Below, piece after piece: positions 4,956-12,831 of a stretch of DNA of 13,079 nt; within the stretch, counting starts at the first letter, position 1, and every line of letters starts with the position of its first letter. The DNA lies in contig JAURQB010000065.1 of the NCBI GenBank assembly GCA_030836365.1, positions 1-13,079 on the forward strand. The letters are read 5' to 3'. The notes beneath the pieces are model-generated. The model did no database searches. It was not told the DNA's origin and was given only the letters and a program-made list of their open reading frames with translations. The position numbers and the translations under genes are program-made. The DNA comes from Bdellovibrionota bacterium (lineage in GTDB: Bacteria > Bdellovibrionota > Bacteriovoracia > Bacteriovoracales > Bacteriovoracaceae).

Positions 4956-6106
4956 GCAAGAAATATCAAAAAATTCCAGGGAAGACCGGAATCAGAAAAT
5001 GCCTAACTTCAGGCAATTACGAAGCAAACAAAACAATATCTGGCAAGAGATACACGTCAACGTTTAGGAGCATAAAAGATGCTTCGAGATGGAGGCGAGA
5101 GTTTCACCCAGGCATAAACAACAATCCCTACTTGGAAATTGCACCAGCAAGCACAGGCTTAAACCAACTTAGCCTCCGAGGCGAAATAGAGAAATACAGA
5201 GCACTACACCTTGAATCGCTGGAGCCATCCTCCAGGGAGGCAAAAGAGCAAAGGCTGCAAATATTTTTTAACGAAAAACTATTAGAACTCCCTTTGCCTT
5301 CCGTTAACTCCGCAATGATAGATTCTCACCTGGAGCACCTCAAAGGGGTTCACTCAAACTCTAACAAGAGGACAAGCTTTAACCTTGAGATCAAAGAGGC
5401 TAGATGTTTTTTCAACTGACATATTTCAAATTACGACCTTATTTCAAACAACCCAATAAAACCAAGGCACTTCCAAGCAGGAAGAATAAAAAAGACCAAG
5501 AAGGTATGCAAGAAGCTCTCCCCCGAAGAAATAAAAGCCATGATGGAACAGTTTGAAAAAGGCTCTATCTATAAAGACATTGCAATTGTTCAATTCTACT
5601 GTGGAGCGAGAATCTCTGAGATCTTGGGGCTACAAAGAGAGTGCATTGACCATCAATCAAAGAGTGTATTAATAAAATATGTTGCAATGACTAGCAGATC
5701 TAAAAAATTTCTAGGGCTTAAGCAATACCCCAAGAACGGTCAGGAGCGAGTGTGTAAACTGCCAGACGAGGTTTTCAAAATAGTTTCAAAGAGATGTAAG
5801 CTTAGCAAAAACAATTTCGTATTTAGCAACTCTGTGGAGAATATCCCCATTTCTTACAGAAGTGTTCAGTACCAGTTTAACAAAGCCCTTCAGAAGGCGG
5901 GACTAGGTGACAAGTTTGGAGGCACACATATCCTTAGGCACTCCGCTGCAACCCTTGCAAGAAAGGTAACTGGAAAACTGGATGGAGCACAAGCTATCAC
6001 GGGTCACAAGTCAATAACTGAAGCAGAGAAGTACGGCGCACTTCACAGTGACGTACAAGCAGAAGCGAGCCAAGCAATCTTTGATCTCTTGAAAGCTCTA
6101 GAGTAA
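4952..6106 (+). pseudogene. Tyrosine-family integrase with an in-frame TGA at codon 156
   Basis: The frame runs from the ATG at 4952 to the TAA at 6104-6106, 384 codons, broken only by TGA at 5417-5419. The local reading is CFFN-stop-HISNYDLISN, where Trp (TGG) is the obvious ancestral codon. The first part has an N-terminal arm-type domain and a SAM-like core-binding domain. The catalytic domain lies wholly after the stop: R220 (CGARISEILGLQ), H326 and R329 (HILRH), H352 (GHKS) and nucleophile Y361 (EAEKYG), all present. The gene overlaps the excisionase gene by ATGA and lies about 75 bases from the tRNA-derived att site. The stop context is TGAC, known to be leaky, so some full-length protein by Trp-tRNA readthrough cannot be excluded. 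No Shine-Dalgarno precedes the first internal ATG (5540), so a separate downstream protein is unlikely. A sequencing error would look the same. Confidence 0.82.
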
Positions 6107-6122
6107 GTGGGAAAAAGTGGGA
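6106..6122 (+). repeat. Two AGTGGGA direct repeats between integrase and att site
   Basis: AGTGGGA occurs at 6106-6112 and 6116-6122, in register at one helical turn (10 bases), beginning on the last base of the integrase stop codon. Helically phased short repeats between int and att are typical arm-type integrase or excisionase sites. Only two copies are seen. Confidence 0.35.
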
Positions 6123-6180
6123 TTTTAGCTACAGGCAAACTTCACCTTAATACTTACAAACACTTAAGAGCGATGGTAAC

Positions 6181-6199
6181 AATCCTCCCGGTTGCGCCA
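6181..6199 (+). other. Attachment site: 3' end of a tRNA gene at the island border
   Basis: AATCCTCCCGGTTGCGCCA reads as the end of the T-loop, the 3' strand of the T-stem (CCTCC), the acceptor 3' strand (CGGTTGC), the discriminator G and CCA. The bases before it (GATGG TAAC) do not complete a T-arm and no tRNA body is upstream, so only the 3' end is present. The sequence resembles bacterial tRNA-Arg 3' ends, but the isotype is uncertain. Its position 75 bases after the integrase marks it as the integrase-proximal att copy. The complete tRNA should lie at the other border, outside this window. Confidence 0.65.
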
Positions 6200-6268
6200 T
6201 TTTCTTTCTTCACTAATACCTAAATCACCTAACGACCATTTATAAGAATGACATGCTTTTTTAATCAT

Positions 6269-6274
6269 TATAAA
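6269..6274 (+). promoter_or_regulatory. Candidate -10 box of the uup gene
   Basis: TATAAA at 6269-6274 ends seven bases before the ATG at 6282 and there is no Shine-Dalgarno beyond a weak AGAAG. If used, transcription would begin at or next to the ATG, giving a leaderless message. A -35 is not convincing (ATGACA at about a 15-base spacing). Confidence 0.3.
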
Positions 6275-6281
6275 CAGAAGT

Positions 6282-8237
6282 ATGGAACAAATTTTAAATA
6301 TTCATAATCTCAACCTCTCTTTTGGCCCCAAATCTATTTTCACTAAAACGGAACTTCAAATAAACCGAGGTGACCGAATTGGACTCTTGGGCCTTAACGG
6401 AAAAGGTAAATCGTGCCTTTTAAAAATATTAAATAGTGATTTATCGCCTGATATAACTGATCCACCATGTAAATTCGTAAAATCTAATACGCTCTACACG
6501 GTTTGCTATATTCCACAAGAATTGCCCTTACCCGAAAAAGAAATTAACCCTGTTGATTACTTTTTCTACTTCTTTCCAGAGATTCGAGAAATAAAACACA
6601 GGTTGGATGAGTTAACAGCTAAACTTGACGGTAAGCCCAGCGGAGATGAACTAAACAAATTGGTTTCTGCTCAAAAAGAGATTATGGATATTTTTGAGCG
6701 AAGAGAATTGTGGAAGCAACAAGACCTTTACAAATCCTACCTCAAGCATTTTGGACTTCTTAAATTTGATCAAAATATTCATCATTTTTCTGGCGGAGAA
6801 AAAAGAAAGATTCTTATTGCACTTGGATTGAGCTCTCCTGCAAACCTGATCCTTTGGGACGAACCAACGAACCACCTAGATCTTGAGTCTATTACCAATC
6901 TTGAACAAGAACTTCTTTTGAGTGGAAAATCTTTTGTACTCATTAGTCATGATCGTTACCTACTTTCAAAAGTAACAAATAAAATTCTTCAAATTAACCA
7001 ATGTAAAATAGATAGTTTCAAAGGAAGCTACACTGACTACCTAGACTTTCTAAAATCCGAAGAGGAAGCAAGAAAGGTTTTATTATCTAGACTAAAAAAT
7101 CGACTTAAGCGTGAACAAGATTGGATGAACCAGGGAATTAAAGCGCGTGGCACTCGAAGTAAAAAGAGAGTTGAGGGTTACTTAGACTTAAGGGGAAAAG
7201 TTTCGGCCATCAAAGACGCCGCAAAAAAAGAGCTTAACTTATCAATTGGCATGAGTGATCGTAAGTCCAAAAAACTATTCTCTATTAAAGAAGGGTCTTT
7301 CGGATATGACGGTGATAAAAAAATTATTAACGACACAAGCGTAGAAGTTTATAAAAAAGATAAAATCGGTATATTAGGTCCAAATGGAGCAGGAAAAACA
7401 ACCTTAATCAAATTAATGACGGAAGAGATAACACTCTCAAGCGGTGAAATAAAAAGAGCGGATCTCATTAATATTGGTCACTTTAAGCAAATTAGAAACG
7501 AGCTTTCTCCGAATGAAACACCATACTCATACCTAGGAGATGGAACTGACTCGGTAACTTTACCGAGTGGAAGAAAAATGCACGTTGCAGGTTATATAAA
7601 AAGATTTCTTTTCACCGGTGAAGATTTGTATCGGCCACTTAAAACATTTTCAGGCGGCGAGAGAAATAGAATTCAACTCGCAAAGAATCTTCTTACCCCC
7701 GCAGACATTTGGATTTTTGATGAGCCAACGAATGACCTAGACCTTGAAACAATTAATGTTCTTGAGCAGGAACTCTCAAGTTTTGACGGATCACTGATTA
7801 TTGTTAGTCACGATCGAGCATTTTTGAGCAACATCACTAATAAAATTTGGGTTCTTGATAATCAGAGTGTTGAAATTTTCTCTGGAGGTTACTCTCAAAG
7901 TGAACAATATTTAGAAGCACTGGCCCTAGAAAAAGAGTTCGAAAAAGAAATACAAAAAAATATTTCTACGGCCACTTCGAATGATGCTGCTGTATCAAAA
8001 AAAGCAAAACCGACGAATAAAGAAAAAAACAGATTAAAAGAGCTGCCCTCTCTAATCGAAAAAGCAGAGGAGCTCATTGAAAAGCTTGAGGCTTCTATTG
8101 AAAGCTTTGACTTTGGCGATGGATCAGTAGAAAAAGCTGAAAAGTTTGCAAAGATATCAACAGACAAAGAAAGCTTAGAAGAGAAGTTGCTCTTTTTTTA
8201 TGAAGAGCTTGAAGATCTTCAAGAAAAATTCAATTGA
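6282..8237 (+). CDS. uup: ABC-F family ATPase, Uup type
   Basis: This 651-residue soluble protein has two ATP-binding cassettes and no membrane segment. First cassette: Walker A GLNGKGKS (37-44), signature FSGGE (about 168), Walker B and D-loop LILWDEPTNHLDL (about 188), switch SHDR. Second cassette: GPNGAGKT (about 366), FSGGERNR (about 456), IFDEPTNDLDL (about 477), SHDR. The inter-cassette linker is the charged helical stretch of ABC-F proteins (residues about 255-330). A C-terminal coiled coil (about 585-651, rich in Glu/Lys/Leu) separates Uup from EttA, which lacks it. ABC-F proteins act on ribosomes; Uup is also linked to DNA-branch processing and genome stability in E. coli. The amidotransferase gene starts 26 bases downstream, so the two are probably co-transcribed. 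It is the first intact chromosomal gene beyond the att site. Confidence 0.9.
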   Translation: MEQILNIHNLNLSFGPKSIFTKTELQINRGDRIGLLGLNGKGKSCLLKILNSDLSPDITDPPCKFVKSNTLYTVCYIPQELPLPEKEINPVDYFFYFFPEIREIKHRLDELTAKLDGKPSGDELNKLVSAQKEIMDIFERRELWKQQDLYKSYLKHFGLLKFDQNIHHFSGGEKRKILIALGLSSPANLILWDEPTNHLDLESITNLEQELLLSGKSFVLISHDRYLLSKVTNKILQINQCKIDSFKGSYTDYLDFLKSEEEARKVLLSRLKNRLKREQDWMNQGIKARGTRSKKRVEGYLDLRGKVSAIKDAAKKELNLSIGMSDRKSKKLFSIKEGSFGYDGDKKIINDTSVEVYKKDKIGILGPNGAGKTTLIKLMTEEITLSSGEIKRADLINIGHFKQIRNELSPNETPYSYLGDGTDSVTLPSGRKMHVAGYIKRFLFTGEDLYRPLKTFSGGERNRIQLAKNLLTPADIWIFDEPTNDLDLETINVLEQELSSFDGSLIIVSHDRAFLSNITNKIWVLDNQSVEIFSGGYSQSEQYLEALALEKEFEKEIQKNISTATSNDAAVSKKAKPTNKEKNRLKELPSLIEKAEELIEKLEASIESFDFGDGSVEKAEKFAKISTDKESLEEKLLFFYEELEDLQEKFN

Positions 8238-8263
8238 AAATCATTAAATGACGATAAACGAAT

Positions 8264-9106
8264 ATGTGCCGATTATTTGGTTTTAGATCAATTATATTGA
8301 GTCAAGTCCATCAATCATTAATGGAAGCGGACAATGCTCTTGGAACCCAGTCAATAAAAAATCCTGACGGCTGGGGAGTAGCTTATTATATAGGTCAAAC
8401 TCCTCATGTCATTAAGTCAGATACAAGCGCCATTACCTGCGATATATTCAAAAAAGTTTCTGGGGTGGTTAGCTCTCACAGTGTTGTGGCACACATAAGA
8501 AAGTCAACTATCGGAGCTCACTCGATACTTAATACTCACCCATTTCAATTTGGGAAATGGGTTTTTGCTCATAACGGAAATATAAAAAATTTCTCAAAAC
8601 ATCGTTCGGCACTAATGGCCCTTGTGTCCCCTAAATTACAAAAATATATTCTTGGTGACACAGACAGTGAGCTTTTATTTTTTATTATTCTGACACATAT
8701 TTCGCAAAAGATTGACCTAGAAGCAATTCACTTTGATTTGGAAAATCTCGCCAAGCTTACCAGATATGCAATTGATCAAGTAATTAATATTATCGGCCCC
8801 TACAGCGAAATTGATGATGCAGGGGAAACAGAAACCTACCTCACATTCATCCTATCAAATGGTGATACGATGCTCGCTTTTCGCGGCGGAAAAGAGCTTC
8901 ATTACAGCACCTACAAAAATAAATGTCGTGATGCTGATACCTGCTCAAGCTACGCTCCATTTTGTGAAGCTCCACCAGTTAATGGATCAATTAATCATTT
9001 AATTTTCTCCAGTGAACCACTTTCCGGAGAAAACATCTGGCACAAAATGGAAAATCACGAACTTATTGCCACAAACTCATTAATGAAAATAAAAATCTTT
9101 AAATAA
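8264..9106 (+). CDS. Class II glutamine amidotransferase (YafJ-like)
   Basis: This 280-residue Ntn-type amidotransferase domain protein would release ammonia from glutamine. The sequence opens MCRLFGF, so Cys2 becomes the N-terminal nucleophile after Met removal. The usual glutaminase motifs follow: NPDGWG (33-38), HIRKST with R79, NTHPF (90-94), FAHNGN with N104 and G105 (101-106), and GDTDSELLF (131-139). No acceptor or synthetase domain is fused, so the substrate that receives the ammonia, or whether only a hydrolase function remains, cannot be told. YafJ of E. coli is the closest pattern; EgtC of ergothioneine synthesis shares the fold but no ergothioneine genes are near. It starts 26 bases after uup with no clear Shine-Dalgarno. 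The Cys requirement at position 2 fixes the start. Confidence 0.88.
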   Translation: MCRLFGFRSIILSQVHQSLMEADNALGTQSIKNPDGWGVAYYIGQTPHVIKSDTSAITCDIFKKVSGVVSSHSVVAHIRKSTIGAHSILNTHPFQFGKWVFAHNGNIKNFSKHRSALMALVSPKLQKYILGDTDSELLFFIILTHISQKIDLEAIHFDLENLAKLTRYAIDQVINIIGPYSEIDDAGETETYLTFILSNGDTMLAFRGGKELHYSTYKNKCRDADTCSSYAPFCEAPPVNGSINHLIFSSEPLSGENIWHKMENHELIATNSLMKIKIFK

Positions 9107-9159
9107 GTTTTATTTAACACCATTTTTCCTCCTAACTTATTTTGTATTTTCAACCGATA

Positions 9160-9615
9160 ATGAAACCAATGAAGAATTTAATAATTTTTTATCTTCTACT
9201 ACTGACCTATTCCCTTGGGACTTTTGCAAGGCAACCTGCTGTTTTGCCCGGAAAAACAATTTCAACAGCTCAGTACAACAACCTACCCCAGTCCTCTAAG
9301 TTTAAGGGCTACAAATTCAATCAAACACCAACAAAAAACCAAAATGTCATCAATCAGAATTTAAATAAACTGTCGGCCGCCGGCCCTCAATCGATTTCAA
9401 TCTACTTAACAATATTCGCACTACTTTTTCCATTTGGACTGTGGCTTCTTAATAATAAATCCCTTAAGGATGAAAATGACATTATTAATCGAAATATTGA
9501 TAATACCGTAGCACCTGATGATGGAAATTTAGATAACGTTATTGAGCTTGGATATAATTCTTCTGAGGATGAACTAAGTGATAGTGACGATGACCAACAA
9601 AAAAAGGCGTCTTAA
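9160..9615 (+). CDS. Exported single-pass membrane protein with acidic tail, unknown
   Basis: I choose the ATG at 9160 (151 residues). A TTG 18 bases upstream and an ATG at 9169 are also in frame, and no Shine-Dalgarno favours any. It has a cleavable-looking signal (KNLIIFYLLLLTYSLGTFA), then a polar region rich in Asn, Gln and Lys, and a hydrophobic segment near residues 86-103 (SISIYLTIFALLFPFGLWLL). A cytoplasmic-type tail follows, very rich in Asp, Glu and Ser (SSEDELSDSDDD) and ending in Lys. This layout of signal, short periplasmic stretch, membrane span and acidic tail is typical of small Bdellovibrionota envelope proteins of unknown role. I recognise no family. It lies 53 bases after the amidotransferase gene, so it may be on the same message. 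The stop codon is inside the terminator hairpin. Confidence 0.7.
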   Translation: MKPMKNLIIFYLLLLTYSLGTFARQPAVLPGKTISTAQYNNLPQSSKFKGYKFNQTPTKNQNVINQNLNKLSAAGPQSISIYLTIFALLFPFGLWLLNNKSLKDENDIINRNIDNTVAPDDGNLDNVIELGYNSSEDELSDSDDDQQKKAS

Positions 9616-9627
9616 CGCTTCTTTTCC
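9599..9627. terminator. Bidirectional terminator between convergent genes
   Basis: AGGCGT (9605-9610), loop CTTA and ACGCTT (9615-9620) form a 6-pair stem that includes one G-T. On the plus strand CTTTTCCCGTTTT follows. On the minus strand the complement of the A-run 9599-9605 gives seven U. It can therefore stop both the 9160-9615 gene and the gene ending at 9632; the minus direction has the stronger U-run. Confidence 0.65.
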
Positions 9628-9631
9628 CGTT

Positions 9632-10276
9632 TTAAAGTAATTCAAAATTTTTATTTCTACCTAATTTCATTACTCGTTCAATATCTTTATTTTTAATCAA
9701 AATTTCTTTTACTCCATCACTATTTAAATCAACGACCGACACATCATATTTACGAACATGATAATGCCCTCGTTTGGAATATTCCTCAAAAATAATAGGC
9801 CCTTTAGACAATTGAAAAGGCTGAGCAAAAATGTTTTTGGGAAGATAAACAGTATATAATCTTTGACGAGAACGACTCGTTATGTATTTTGATAGCCCCT
9901 CAACATAATAGATAAGTAATACACTTTCCCGATCTGAAATACCTTTTATTTCAATTCGGTCAATCTTTGAAAATGTTCCACCGGTTGCGACTTTTAGTTC
10001 TTGAAAGTATTCAAAATGATTTTTGAAAAAATGAATTGAACTTCCCAAATCGCTATTTTCGACAGCGACGCCTTCAAGAAAACCATCACCATTAAGATCG
10101 ACTCGGTAATAATCACTAAAAGTTCTAATTTTTTTCTCTTCAATAACTGACGTGCTTTTTTGATCTTTGTGGCCTTGCATTAATGCCTTAAACTGAACCT
10201 CACTTTGAGAGAAAACCACAAATGATGGAAAAATTAAGAAAATTAACGGCCTTATATATCGACTAGTTGAGATCAT
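9632..10276 (-). CDS. Secreted protein with two Ca-loop-like (FG-GAP/VCBS-type) repeats
   Basis: I start at the ATG at 10274-10276 (214 residues). An in-frame ATG six codons upstream (10294) exists, but a TATAAT box occupies 10283-10288 between the two. An N-terminal signal peptide (MISTSRYIRPLIFLIFPSFV, then VFSQS) precedes the mature part. Two acidic loops of the D-x-N-x-D-G type appear at about residues 60-68 (DLNGDGFLE) and 183-191 (DLNSDGVKE). These are the hallmark of VCBS/FG-GAP beta-propeller repeats or dockerin-like calcium loops. With only two loops it is too short for a full propeller. The middle is rich in aromatic and basic residues. It would act in the periplasm or outside the cell; no enzymatic motif is seen. 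It converges on 9160-9615 and diverges from 10321-11073. Confidence 0.72.
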   Translation of the reverse strand: MISTSRYIRPLIFLIFPSFVVFSQSEVQFKALMQGHKDQKSTSVIEEKKIRTFSDYYRVDLNGDGFLEGVAVENSDLGSSIHFFKNHFEYFQELKVATGGTFSKIDRIEIKGISDRESVLLIYYVEGLSKYITSRSRQRLYTVYLPKNIFAQPFQLSKGPIIFEEYSKRGHYHVRKYDVSVVDLNSDGVKEILIKNKDIERVMKLGRNKNFELL

Positions 10277-10282
10277 CCTAAT

Positions 10283-10288
10283 ATTATA
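10283..10288 (-). promoter_or_regulatory. Consensus -10 box for the Ca-loop protein gene
   Basis: TATAAT on the minus strand (ATTATA at 10283-10288) ends six bases before the ATG at 10276, so the transcript would start on or next to the start codon. The -35 region is poor (CTTTTA at 17 bases). It lies within about 35 bases of the divergent ATG at 10321, so promoters for both genes must overlap. Confidence 0.4.
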
Positions 10289-10320
10289 TAGCATTAGATA
10301 ACTTTTAAAAGGGCCTCTAT

Positions 10321-11073
10321 ATGAACTTCTCCGTTGCTTATGAACTAGAAAATGATCACTTTCTTCTAAAAAATTTTTCAGACAAAGAAACTTCGCTAAA
10401 GACAGTCATTTTAAGCAATCAGGATGATGGGCCAGAAGAGAAAGAATACGATAAATTAAAATGTGTAAACCTTCTTTTATCAGAGAATTTAAATCATGAT
10501 GACTTTGATTTTTCGACAATTATCACTTCACCCTCAAGCCTGCATATCACAAAAGAAGTTGTCGAAAATATGATTTATGATGATGCAAAAAACCTACTGG
10601 TAAAAACCACTGAGGAATCAACCTTAAAGTCAAATTTAACACTGATTTCAAAAATTACATCAGAGGGGCAAAGGCTAGCAAATGTTTTTTTGCAAAACCG
10701 TGAAGTTTTCATTCTTAACCTTTGGAAAATATTCCAGAGAAACTTGTCTATCTACAAGCAAACTATTTTATTCCAAACAATTGACTCTAAAGACTCAAAA
10801 CACCTCTCGTATAAAAAACTCGCTACTTACAACCTTGACGAAGTAAAAGATTGTACAGATCAAGAGCAGATGCTTTTTAATGATCTCGCTAGTGATTTTG
10901 GCCCGACATTAAATGTCGTCAGCTATACCAAAGACAACGGCCAACTAGTTATCACCTCAACCATGAAAACGACAAAAATCATCATTATGGCCGAAGTTCA
11001 CAATATATCCGTGCTACAAAAAAGCTGTTTAACCGGCTTACTAAACACGATTGATCACTTTGTTCAAAAGTAA
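10321..11073 (+). CDS. Conserved-looking protein of unknown function
   Basis: This is a 250-residue frame with a start at 10321 preceded by a weak AAAGGG (10308-10313) seven bases upstream. It has no signal peptide, membrane segment or recognisable enzymatic motif. It mixes charged helices with beta-like stretches (LKSNLTLISKI, TLNVVSYTKDNGQLVITSTM), and has three scattered Cys (in KLKCVN, VKDCTD, QKSCLTG) that do not form a metal site by spacing. The strands near the C-terminus followed by a long helix (VLQKSCLTGLLNTIDHFVQK) suggest a small cytosolic alpha/beta fold. It is divergent from the Ca-loop protein gene and converges with the lipoprotein gene, whose stop is only 13 bases away, so it is probably monocistronic. 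The coding call rests on length and the lack of a better frame on either strand. Confidence 0.65.
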   Translation: MNFSVAYELENDHFLLKNFSDKETSLKTVILSNQDDGPEEKEYDKLKCVNLLLSENLNHDDFDFSTIITSPSSLHITKEVVENMIYDDAKNLLVKTTEESTLKSNLTLISKITSEGQRLANVFLQNREVFILNLWKIFQRNLSIYKQTILFQTIDSKDSKHLSYKKLATYNLDEVKDCTDQEQMLFNDLASDFGPTLNVVSYTKDNGQLVITSTMKTTKIIIMAEVHNISVLQKSCLTGLLNTIDHFVQK

Positions 11074-11086
11074 TCCATTTAAAAAT

Positions 11087-12730
11087 CTAGTTTAATTTTA
11101 TACGCTTAATTCTGTGATGATACTTTGGTCCATCACAAAATTTTTTTGTTTCATGAAATTGTTTTTCTATAGGGACTAGGTCTTCTTGTGGGCTCGTTAG
11201 ACCTAAATACCCTATCCTAATGTTACGGCAATGCTCTTTCTTATTCTTACTCTGCAATTTTACTTTTTCTACATACTTTCCTTCATGGTGGCCCAGACGT
11301 AAAAAAACATTATACTGCTCACCCAATGATGTAATCGTCGACCGCTTAAAACTATTGACCTCTGAAGCAGGCGTTAAACTCATTGGATGTTTATCCCTTT
11401 TTACCTGTATTCTATTTTTAAATACTCTATACTTGGCCATTTTCTTATGCGTAATAATATTTTCTATACAATACTTATCAAAGTGCCGATCATATCGCTC
11501 GCAAACAATACGCGGTTTTTTTTCTCGAACAATAATTTCTTTTTCATATTCATAAAAAATATTTTTATAGATTGTTCTCTCTGTTTCTCCTGTGACTGCC
11601 TCAGACGGTGATAACTCAAAATTAACAGATGCCCCCTTAAGGCTATTTTTTGTAACGAGATAGATAAAATTTTTTGATAATATCTCCTCATAGGAACCTT
11701 CAAAGTAGTAGTAATATTTTGTCTCCACATCATCATGATCGATTATATCCTCAAAAAATAAAATTCCCTTGGAGTTAAGATTATTTCTTTCAAAAATTGC
11801 TTGAGGAAAATCTTTCAAGAATTCATTCCGCTCAATATTTGAGCTACTTAAAATCTGGTTATATTCATCTAGTTGAATTTTAGAATCAATACTAAGAAGA
11901 GCTTTTCGAAACGAGTAGTCTTTAGGTACCAGATAAACGTTCATACCATCCCTGTAGAAAAACAGATAATTATAATGATCATTTATTTTTTTAATAATAT
12001 CTTTTTTAGATTTACCTTCATGAAAAAACCTACTGGCCTCTATAATAAAACGGGCACGATCAGAGGAGAAATCAACATGATCTGTTTTATCAGAATTAAT
12101 AATTACACCTGCCCCATTCTCTCCTTCTCCAGGAGAGGTAAAAAAATAGTTTTCTCCCTCATGTAACTTTTTATCTAAAATTTTAAACTTTTCATCTCCC
12201 TCAAATTGATGAACAGATAACCAAAGTCTATCCCGAGTGTAAAAGTCGTCATAATTTAAGCGTCCCTGAAAAAAACGCATTCCTCCATCAAGTAGAACTT
12301 CATTATTAAGAGTAGAACTTTTTCTTTTCTCCGCCGTAATAGATGTCGAGAAAAAATCATTTACACTTAATTTCAAATGACTTTTTCGATCTAACTTAAA
12401 ATATTTAGCTCCTAATTCGTAAAAGAATTTATCATGAACTAATTCCCATTTATTTGCATTATTATTAGAAAAATACTGGTGATTAACATCCGATATAAGA
12501 AATTTTTTATTAGTGAATGTCCAAAATGGATATTTTAACTTAATTATTTTTTCATCATCAACAACATTGATTATATCCTCTATTCGAGTGTTATTAATAA
12601 CATCCTCTTTCCCGACACTGCTATTTCGACTACGCGTTTTAAGAAATTGATCAGACTTAGTCTCATTGGAGAAATCTTCACCACAAGAAGAAAGAATCAA
12701 CAGCGTAATTAAGAATATAAAATTTAACAT
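11087..12730 (-). CDS. Large orphan lipoprotein, unknown function
   Basis: This 547-residue protein has a clean lipoprotein signal: MLNFIFLITLLILSSC with the lipobox L13-S-S-C16, followed by Gly-Glu-Asp. Position +2 is Gly rather than Asp, which favours outer-membrane sorting. The mature chain is rich in Lys, Asn, Phe, Tyr and Asp and has no membrane span. Near the C-terminus it has a short run of Cys (RIVCERYDRHFDKYC, EHCRN, FCDGPKYHH), which may form disulfides. I recognise no domain. The start is supported by GGGGTG (complement of 12736-12741) five bases before the ATG. It lies about 100 bases downstream of the murA stop on the same strand. A hairpin that can cover the Shine-Dalgarno lies just upstream. 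Low GC and Asn/Lys-rich content match neighbouring chromosomal genes, so there is no sign of transfer. Confidence 0.75.
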   Translation of the reverse strand: MLNFIFLITLLILSSCGEDFSNETKSDQFLKTRSRNSSVGKEDVINNTRIEDIINVVDDEKIIKLKYPFWTFTNKKFLISDVNHQYFSNNNANKWELVHDKFFYELGAKYFKLDRKSHLKLSVNDFFSTSITAEKRKSSTLNNEVLLDGGMRFFQGRLNYDDFYTRDRLWLSVHQFEGDEKFKILDKKLHEGENYFFTSPGEGENGAGVIINSDKTDHVDFSSDRARFIIEASRFFHEGKSKKDIIKKINDHYNYLFFYRDGMNVYLVPKDYSFRKALLSIDSKIQLDEYNQILSSSNIERNEFLKDFPQAIFERNNLNSKGILFFEDIIDHDDVETKYYYYFEGSYEEILSKNFIYLVTKNSLKGASVNFELSPSEAVTGETERTIYKNIFYEYEKEIIVREKKPRIVCERYDRHFDKYCIENIITHKKMAKYRVFKNRIQVKRDKHPMSLTPASEVNSFKRSTITSLGEQYNVFLRLGHHEGKYVEKVKLQSKNKKEHCRNIRIGYLGLTSPQEDLVPIEKQFHETKKFCDGPKYHHRIKRIKLN

Positions 12731-12735
12731 TTAAG

Positions 12736-12758
12736 CACCCCACTTTGAGGTGAAAGTG
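12736..12758 (-). promoter_or_regulatory. Leader hairpins around the lipoprotein Shine-Dalgarno
   Basis: On the minus strand two structures exclude each other. CACTTT/AAAGTG (12741-12746 with 12753-12758) gives a 6-pair stem with loop 12747-12752. Alternatively CACC (from 12749-12752) pairs with GGTG (from 12736-12739), the latter being part of the GGGGTG Shine-Dalgarno. Forming one or the other could expose or hide the ribosome site. A further stem GATCCC/GGGATC (12766-12771 with 12781-12786) lies upstream. This is a fold by eye only. Confidence 0.3.
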
Positions 12759-12831
12759 TTAGCAGGATCCCAAAGAAAGAGGGATCAAATAAGCTCAAAG
12801 ATCATCAATATTTCAAAAGTGAAAAGCTTAA

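Noticed and set aside
5417..5419. TGA read as selenocysteine
   Set aside because: Tyrosine integrases have no Cys/Sec at this place, Trp fits better, and no selenocysteine insertion hairpin is evident just downstream.
11220..12166. Plus-strand frames (11220-11555, 11387-11611, 11873-12166) opposite the large lipoprotein
   Set aside because: They are antisense to a 547-codon frame with a clean signal peptide, and their compositions are those of complementary strand reading.
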